Positions 6,983-10,668 of a stretch of DNA of 10,668 nt are shown here, in pieces. Both the position numbers and the translations under genes were made by a program. The stretch's first letter is position 1. Every line of letters starts with the position of its first letter. A model generated the notes under the pieces. That model worked only from the letters and a program-made list of their open reading frames with translations, did no database searches and was not told where the DNA came from. The DNA comes from JAWXBT01 sp964523015 (GTDB lineage Bacteria; Bdellovibrionota_C; UBA2361; J135). Where the stretch lies: positions 1-10,668 of the forward strand of contig CAZFXN010000071.1 in the NCBI GenBank assembly GCA_964523015.1, in the 5' to 3' direction.

Positions 6983-9900
6983 CTAGATCGCAATTTTGAA
7001 GTTTGCACAATCAGTTGAAAGCCCCTCAGGATAAAAGGGATCATGGTATTTTGAGATTGCAAATTCTCGCTCAAGGATATTGTAGTCTCCAAGGTTGTCT
7101 TTTAAATTGAACGATTCTTTTATAGGAGCACCACAATATCTAAAAGTTGCATATGGAGTCCAGAGCACAATCTTATTGTTGTGGCGAGCGTTCATCCCAA
7201 GCGCTATTTCTACTGCTATTCTTTCAGTGTATTTGTTTTCGAGTGTTTTTCTAAACAACTCAGATTGCATAAAAGCGCATGCAGATGAGACCGCCGTAAC
7301 ATTATTCGTGGTTATGAGCCTTGCTGCATATCCCGGGTCGCTTATATCTCGGTGATAGAAATTGCTGTGAACTTGACAATTGTTCACGGTATAGCCAGCA
7401 TGTAGAATCTGATTGTGTTCAGAAATGATTTTTGCACCGACTATGTCTACTTCAGGTCTCAGCCCCTGCTCAAGGAGTGCTTCAAGCCAGTTCTCTTCTA
7501 ACGGCTCAAGAGGGGAATCAAGTAGAAGAATATATGGAGAATTTATTTTCGGTAAGGCTTTCTTCCAAAAGTCGAGTTTCGTAAATTCCGAGTTAATTCC
7601 CTGCGCAGTTTCAACAAAATCCAAACTATTTATGATCTCTATATTCGGGTAGGGTATGTCGTCTTTTGTAAAAAAGTTTATCTCGTTATCTACATTGTCA
7701 GTGTCAGTATACAGTAAGACCGTTATTTTTTCGTTGTTGGATAGTGGGTAGCAAGGTTTATAAATTCCTGCGGTTTTAGTGGTAGTCACCTTGCCCTCTA
7801 TGCCTCTTCTCTTTAGTGAGTCTTTTAAAGACTTTATAGCTGCTGTAAACGCGTAGGGTTTCGCATGAATATTTTGGGAAACAGAGTCCTTATGCATTCT
7901 CCAGTGGTATAGGATTGCAGGAAGATGCTTAATGTTTTTTGTGATTTCGGTTATCCTGAGAGCTAGATCATAGTCTTGACTTCCTTCGTATCCGGGTCTA
8001 AAGCCTCCTGCTTTAGTCACTAAATCTGTTCTGTATACAGAGAGGTGCCCGATATACATGAATGACATGAAGTAGTCTGGGTCCCAAGTTGATTTAAAAG
8101 TAGGTGTAGATATATTACCATGGATATCGATTTTATCTTCATTGCTGTAGATTAAATCTAGCGTAGGGTCTTCGTTAAGGGCTTCTGCTATTTTATAAAG
8201 TGCATGGGGTGTAAGTAGGTCATCATGATCTAAGAAGGCAACGAACTCACCAGTTGCAAGTTTAAGGGCAGAGTTCGAAGCATGGGCTATGTGACCATTT
8301 TCTTTGCGCAATGTGAGTTTGATTCTCGAATCATTTGCGGCGTAATCTTTTAATGTTTCCTGAATAAGCAGTTTAGGTGAAGCATCATCTGCGACGCATA
8401 GTTCCCAATTTTGATAGATTTGGCTTATTACGGAATCCAGGGCCTCTTTGAGTAGCTCTGGCTCAGGATTATACACTGGAAGTATAATTGATATGAGGGG
8501 TTTGTATGCGAGCTTTGGTAGAGATTCTTCCATGTTCTCAAGCTCCTCTTCCGATGGCAAATGTTTGCGGATCCAGGAAGCTTCATTGCGGCAGGGGCTC
8601 TCATCATCACAAGATTTTTTCAATTGAAAGAGAGATTTAATCTTTCTTATTTTGTGAAGTACTTTTCGTAGGGGTGCAGTGATTTTCCACGACCTTGAGT
8701 TGAGTAAGAATAAAAGCTCATTATTCTTATGTGCGACCTCGCCTTGCAGGCCTTGAATTGTTTTTTCAAGATGCCTGTTCTGACCGCTAAGAGTTTTTAT
8801 CTTTCTGTTCACTCGTATAAACTGAAGGCCTCGTGTATGTGCTAAGTTTTGGTATTCAAGGAGAGATTCAGTTCTTTCGTTTAGCAGAAGAGTGGATTTC
8901 CTATATTCCTCTTCTTTGCTGAGAACTAGACTACGGTAACGAGCAACCTGCTCGCGGAGTTCATCACTGGTTTTGTAGATGTTTTTTAGTTGAGTCTTGA
9001 TGTTTTCGTTGGTGCTGCCATGGCCATAATCCTTTAAGAACTTAGAAAGAGCCCAGTCTGTATCATATGTGATTGATATTCTAACTGTGTATGGTGATTG
9101 CAGTTCCTGTGGAGTATTAGTCAGATCTCCGATAACAATGTAAGGATCCTCATTGGTAGAGAGCTGGTAGGCCCCATCATCCGAATCTATAACTTCAATG
9201 TTAAGTTTCCCTGCATTAAGGGGAAACTCGCTGATTGTAGTGTTCCAAGAATATAAATTAAAGTTAGATTTGCCTGTTATGGATATTGCTTTCAGCTTAA
9301 AAGCACCAATTGCATCTAGTGGATCTATTCTCAGTGCATGTAAGGTATCAATGTTCTTCAGTTCAAAAACTAAATCATGTGATTTCTGCTCGATGTTTAA
9401 TGATTGCTGAAAAGATTGACTTGGATTAAAACCAGTACCTGTATCCCAGAAGATTTGAAACATTCTAGACTCATGAAATACAATTGTGTCGTCCCGGTCA
9501 ATTTCATTTTCATTAGCATTATCAAATGGAGTTGCGCAAAGAAGGAATTGATATGTGTCCCAGTCGCGATTTCCTTTGAGATAGTTTTGGATTGAGGAAG
9601 GATTTTGAACGTAAGCTTTTTTAAACTCACTTTGCGTTGGATTTATCACTGTTCTATCCCAACTTTGAATTGCAAAGCCAGTATCCCTCATTAATGACTT
9701 AAGAGATTTCCGCGTAAAAAATCTTAAATGAGTTACATCAAGAATGCCCTCTCCGCGGTAATCAAATCCCCCCCTCATTATTTCTGAGATGAGACCAGCG
9801 TGGCTTACGTTTGGAATCGAGATTAGGCATTGGCCATCTTTTTTTAGTAGAGGTCGGATTTGACGAAGTGTCTTCCAAGGATCTATAAGATGCTCGAGAA

Positions 9901-10201
9901 CATCGGCAAATATAATATAATCAAAATCATCTACATCAAGTTGCTCAAGGATACAGCTTTCCTCAACACTACCTACAATCATTTGCTTGCATAGCGGTTC
10001 AGTTGTTTTCGCCGCATCTTTATCAATTTCTATGCAGTACATTTCGCACTTCAAATCTTCAGCAAGAAATCTAGTCATGTAACCAGTCGCAGGCCCGAGC
10101 TCAAGCACTCTTGAGCCAGGTTTGATCCATCGGAGAAGCTTGGAGACCGAGCTTGAGTCGTCAAGGTCTAATTTTTTATCGTAACGTAACGCGCTTTTCA
10201 T
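6983..10201 (-). CDS. Methyltransferase / coiled-coil / GT2 fusion with a degenerate second GT2-like domain
   Basis: This is a 1072-residue multidomain protein. Residues 1-235 are a class I SAM methyltransferase: motif I VLELGPATGY at 32-41, an acidic ribose-contact residue in EIDKD, and the motif FADVLEHLIDPW at 98-109. Residues ~245-380 are beta-rich (FWDTGTGF, LRIDPLDAIG). Residues ~395-500 are charged and heptad-like, probably coiled coil, followed by NSRSWKITAPLRK, a linker often seen before polysaccharide GT2 domains. Residues ~568-800 are an intact GT2: SIILPVYN, ADDAS at 604-608, LDHDD at 657-661, SQDYDL at 741-746 and HWRMH at 766-770. Residues ~825-1025 align with a second GT2 fold but lack catalytic residues. 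The start gives the normal methyltransferase N-terminus; no strong Shine-Dalgarno precedes it. It is probably a cytoplasmic chain-modifying and chain-building enzyme. The methyl acceptor and sugar donor are unknown. Confidence 0.9.
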   Translation of the reverse strand: MKSALRYDKKLDLDDSSSVSKLLRWIKPGSRVLELGPATGYMTRFLAEDLKCEMYCIEIDKDAAKTTEPLCKQMIVGSVEESCILEQLDVDDFDYIIFADVLEHLIDPWKTLRQIRPLLKKDGQCLISIPNVSHAGLISEIMRGGFDYRGEGILDVTHLRFFTRKSLKSLMRDTGFAIQSWDRTVINPTQSEFKKAYVQNPSSIQNYLKGNRDWDTYQFLLCATPFDNANENEIDRDDTIVFHESRMFQIFWDTGTGFNPSQSFQQSLNIEQKSHDLVFELKNIDTLHALRIDPLDAIGAFKLKAISITGKSNFNLYSWNTTISEFPLNAGKLNIEVIDSDDGAYQLSTNEDPYIVIGDLTNTPQELQSPYTVRISITYDTDWALSKFLKDYGHGSTNENIKTQLKNIYKTSDELREQVARYRSLVLSKEEEYRKSTLLLNERTESLLEYQNLAHTRGLQFIRVNRKIKTLSGQNRHLEKTIQGLQGEVAHKNNELLFLLNSRSWKITAPLRKVLHKIRKIKSLFQLKKSCDDESPCRNEASWIRKHLPSEEELENMEESLPKLAYKPLISIILPVYNPEPELLKEALDSVISQIYQNWELCVADDASPKLLIQETLKDYAANDSRIKLTLRKENGHIAHASNSALKLATGEFVAFLDHDDLLTPHALYKIAEALNEDPTLDLIYSNEDKIDIHGNISTPTFKSTWDPDYFMSFMYIGHLSVYRTDLVTKAGGFRPGYEGSQDYDLALRITEITKNIKHLPAILYHWRMHKDSVSQNIHAKPYAFTAAIKSLKDSLKRRGIEGKVTTTKTAGIYKPCYPLSNNEKITVLLYTDTDNVDNEINFFTKDDIPYPNIEIINSLDFVETAQGINSEFTKLDFWKKALPKINSPYILLLDSPLEPLEENWLEALLEQGLRPEVDIVGAKIISEHNQILHAGYTVNNCQVHSNFYHRDISDPGYAARLITTNNVTAVSSACAFMQSELFRKTLENKYTERIAVEIALGMNARHNNKIVLWTPYATFRYCGAPIKESFNLKDNLGDYNILEREFAISKYHDPFYPEGLSTDCANFKIAI

Positions 10202-10614
10202 TCAGTAGTAGCTGTAATAGTAAATAGATTTATATAGTTAAATGGGTATATCAGCTATTCAAATCTTTGTCAGCACACGAGCTTTTATAAATAGCATTTC
10301 CCCTGTGACATTCAGATTTGCTATGCTTCGTGTGAAACTCGATAACTTGATAAAATACTGAAATCCTCGTACAGAAATTTGCATAGGCATGTTGATAACT
10401 TAGAGGCACTATTAGATAGTATAGTAACTTCCCAAAGCTGGAAACTCCCCTCACCTTTGTGGGAGATAATGAGTCTAAAGCAAGCTATGACACCATTTTG
10501 GATGATCTATTCGGACTGTTATTCTCTCACTTAATATATAGCGAGTGACATAAATCCCTAGTAACTCGAGATATCAAGATCCACTCACTGCTCGTCCTAG
10601 TTTTCAGCAGTCCA
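10202..10614. other. Intergenic region without a convincing gene
   Basis: About 410 nt hold no ORF with protein-like composition; the longest minus-strand frame (67 codons at 10251-10454) has no recognisable motif. Next to the methyltransferase gene is the candidate promoter. Small inverted repeats occur: TCACT/AGTGA at 10527-10548, ACTGCT/AGCAGT at 10587-10611, and CTCCC/GGGAG at 10445-10465. None has a good U-tract; the last is followed by TTT on the minus strand and is the best weak terminator candidate for a gene entering from the right. No JUMPStart or ops sequence is visible. Confidence 0.6.
10245..10273 (-). promoter_or_regulatory. Candidate sigma70 promoter for the minus-strand fusion-gene operon
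   Basis: Read on the minus strand, CTGACA (10273-10268; five of six match TTGACA) is followed by a 17-nt spacer and TATACC (10250-10245; four of six match TATAAT). TG one base before the -10 adds an extended -10 element. Transcription would begin near 10238, giving a leader of about 37 nt before ATG 10201. Position, spacing and direction fit, but AT-rich DNA yields such matches by chance, so this is a candidate only. Confidence 0.42.
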
Positions 10615-10668
10615 CTAAAGAGAGATCCCTAATCTAGGTCCATCTTTCTTATCTTTCTTCTCTTCACC
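10615..10668 (-). CDS. Possible C-terminal end of a further gene (17 codons, partial)
   Basis: The minus strand is open from the right edge to a TAG at 10617-10615, reading GEEKKDKKDGPRLGISL. The lysine/glutamate/aspartate-rich run resembles a charged protein tail, and the gene would be co-directional with the two fusion genes. Only 17 residues are visible, so no family can be assigned and the frame may be fortuitous. The run KKDKKD is encoded by a 9-bp tandem repeat. Confidence 0.3.
   Translation of the reverse strand, partial: GEEKKDKKDGPRLGISL
10642..10659. repeat. Perfect 9-bp tandem duplication
   Basis: ATCTTTCTT occurs twice back to back (10642-10650 and 10651-10659) in a pyrimidine-rich plus strand. 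If the right-edge minus-strand frame is real, each unit adds three residues and keeps the frame (KKD twice), so unit-number changes would not disrupt the protein. Confidence 0.6.

Noticed and set aside
7095..9595. Several plus-strand open frames of 60-90 codons over the methyltransferase-GT gene
   Set aside because: They are antisense shadows of a 1072-residue protein with clear domain motifs.
10251..10454. 67-codon minus-strand open frame in the intergenic region
   Set aside because: No motif, no ribosome site, odd composition rich in Ser, Cys and Tyr, and it overlaps the candidate promoter.
10587..10611. ACTGCT/AGCAGT inverted repeat just after the possible right-edge gene
   Set aside because: Six base pairs with a 13-nt loop and no U-tract is not enough to call a terminator.
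10202..10668. JUMPStart/ops antitermination element typical of polysaccharide operons
   Set aside because: I looked on both strands for the GGCGGTAGCGTG-type core and did not find it.

Overview
This window looks like the interior of a bacterial surface-polysaccharide locus (O-antigen, capsule or exopolysaccharide). Every confidently readable gene is a glycosyltransferase, a sugar-modifying enzyme or a fusion of such domains. The DNA is AT-leaning (about 40% GC by eye, not counted) and densely coded, and genes overlap by a few bases. I cannot name the organism. A Gram-negative bacterium is the natural guess from the gene types. A run of ten Ns at 4940-4949 shows this is a scaffolded draft or metagenome assembly.

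Left block, plus strand, 1-4871: four genes packed as one transcription unit. It opens with the 3' part of a membrane-anchored, dolichyl-phosphate-mannose-synthase-like family 2 glycosyltransferase (1-501). Next come a GMC-type FAD oxidoreductase carrying a ferredoxin-like four-cysteine motif (501-2078), an extended short-chain dehydrogenase/epimerase (2075-2926), and a glutamine-dependent asparagine-synthetase-like amidotransferase (2928-4871). The junctions TGATG and ATGA and a 1-nt spacer imply translational coupling. The promoter lies off the left edge.

Right block, minus strand, 10201-4868: two large fusion proteins separated by 6 nt. The upstream one (1072 aa) joins a SAM methyltransferase, a beta-rich segment, a coiled coil, a GT2 domain and a second GT2-like domain that appears to have lost its catalytic residues. 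The downstream one (702 aa) joins a GT2 domain to a GT4 domain. A plausible sigma70 promoter sits about 45-70 nt upstream of the methyltransferase start. The two blocks converge, and their stop codons overlap at 4868-4871, leaving no room for a terminator.

Right edge, 10202-10668: about 410 nt without a convincing gene, then possibly the last 17 codons of another minus-strand gene running in from the right.

Working model (inference): the plus-strand enzymes oxidise, reduce or epimerise, and amidate a sugar or lipid-linked intermediate. The two minus-strand fusions add sugars and a methyl group to the growing chain. The oxidase plus amidotransferase pairing would fit formation of an amidated uronic acid or another acyl-amide sugar. 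The methyltransferase/coiled-coil/glycosyltransferase layout could limit chain length. I see no tRNA, rRNA, CRISPR array, insertion sequence or JUMPStart/ops element.
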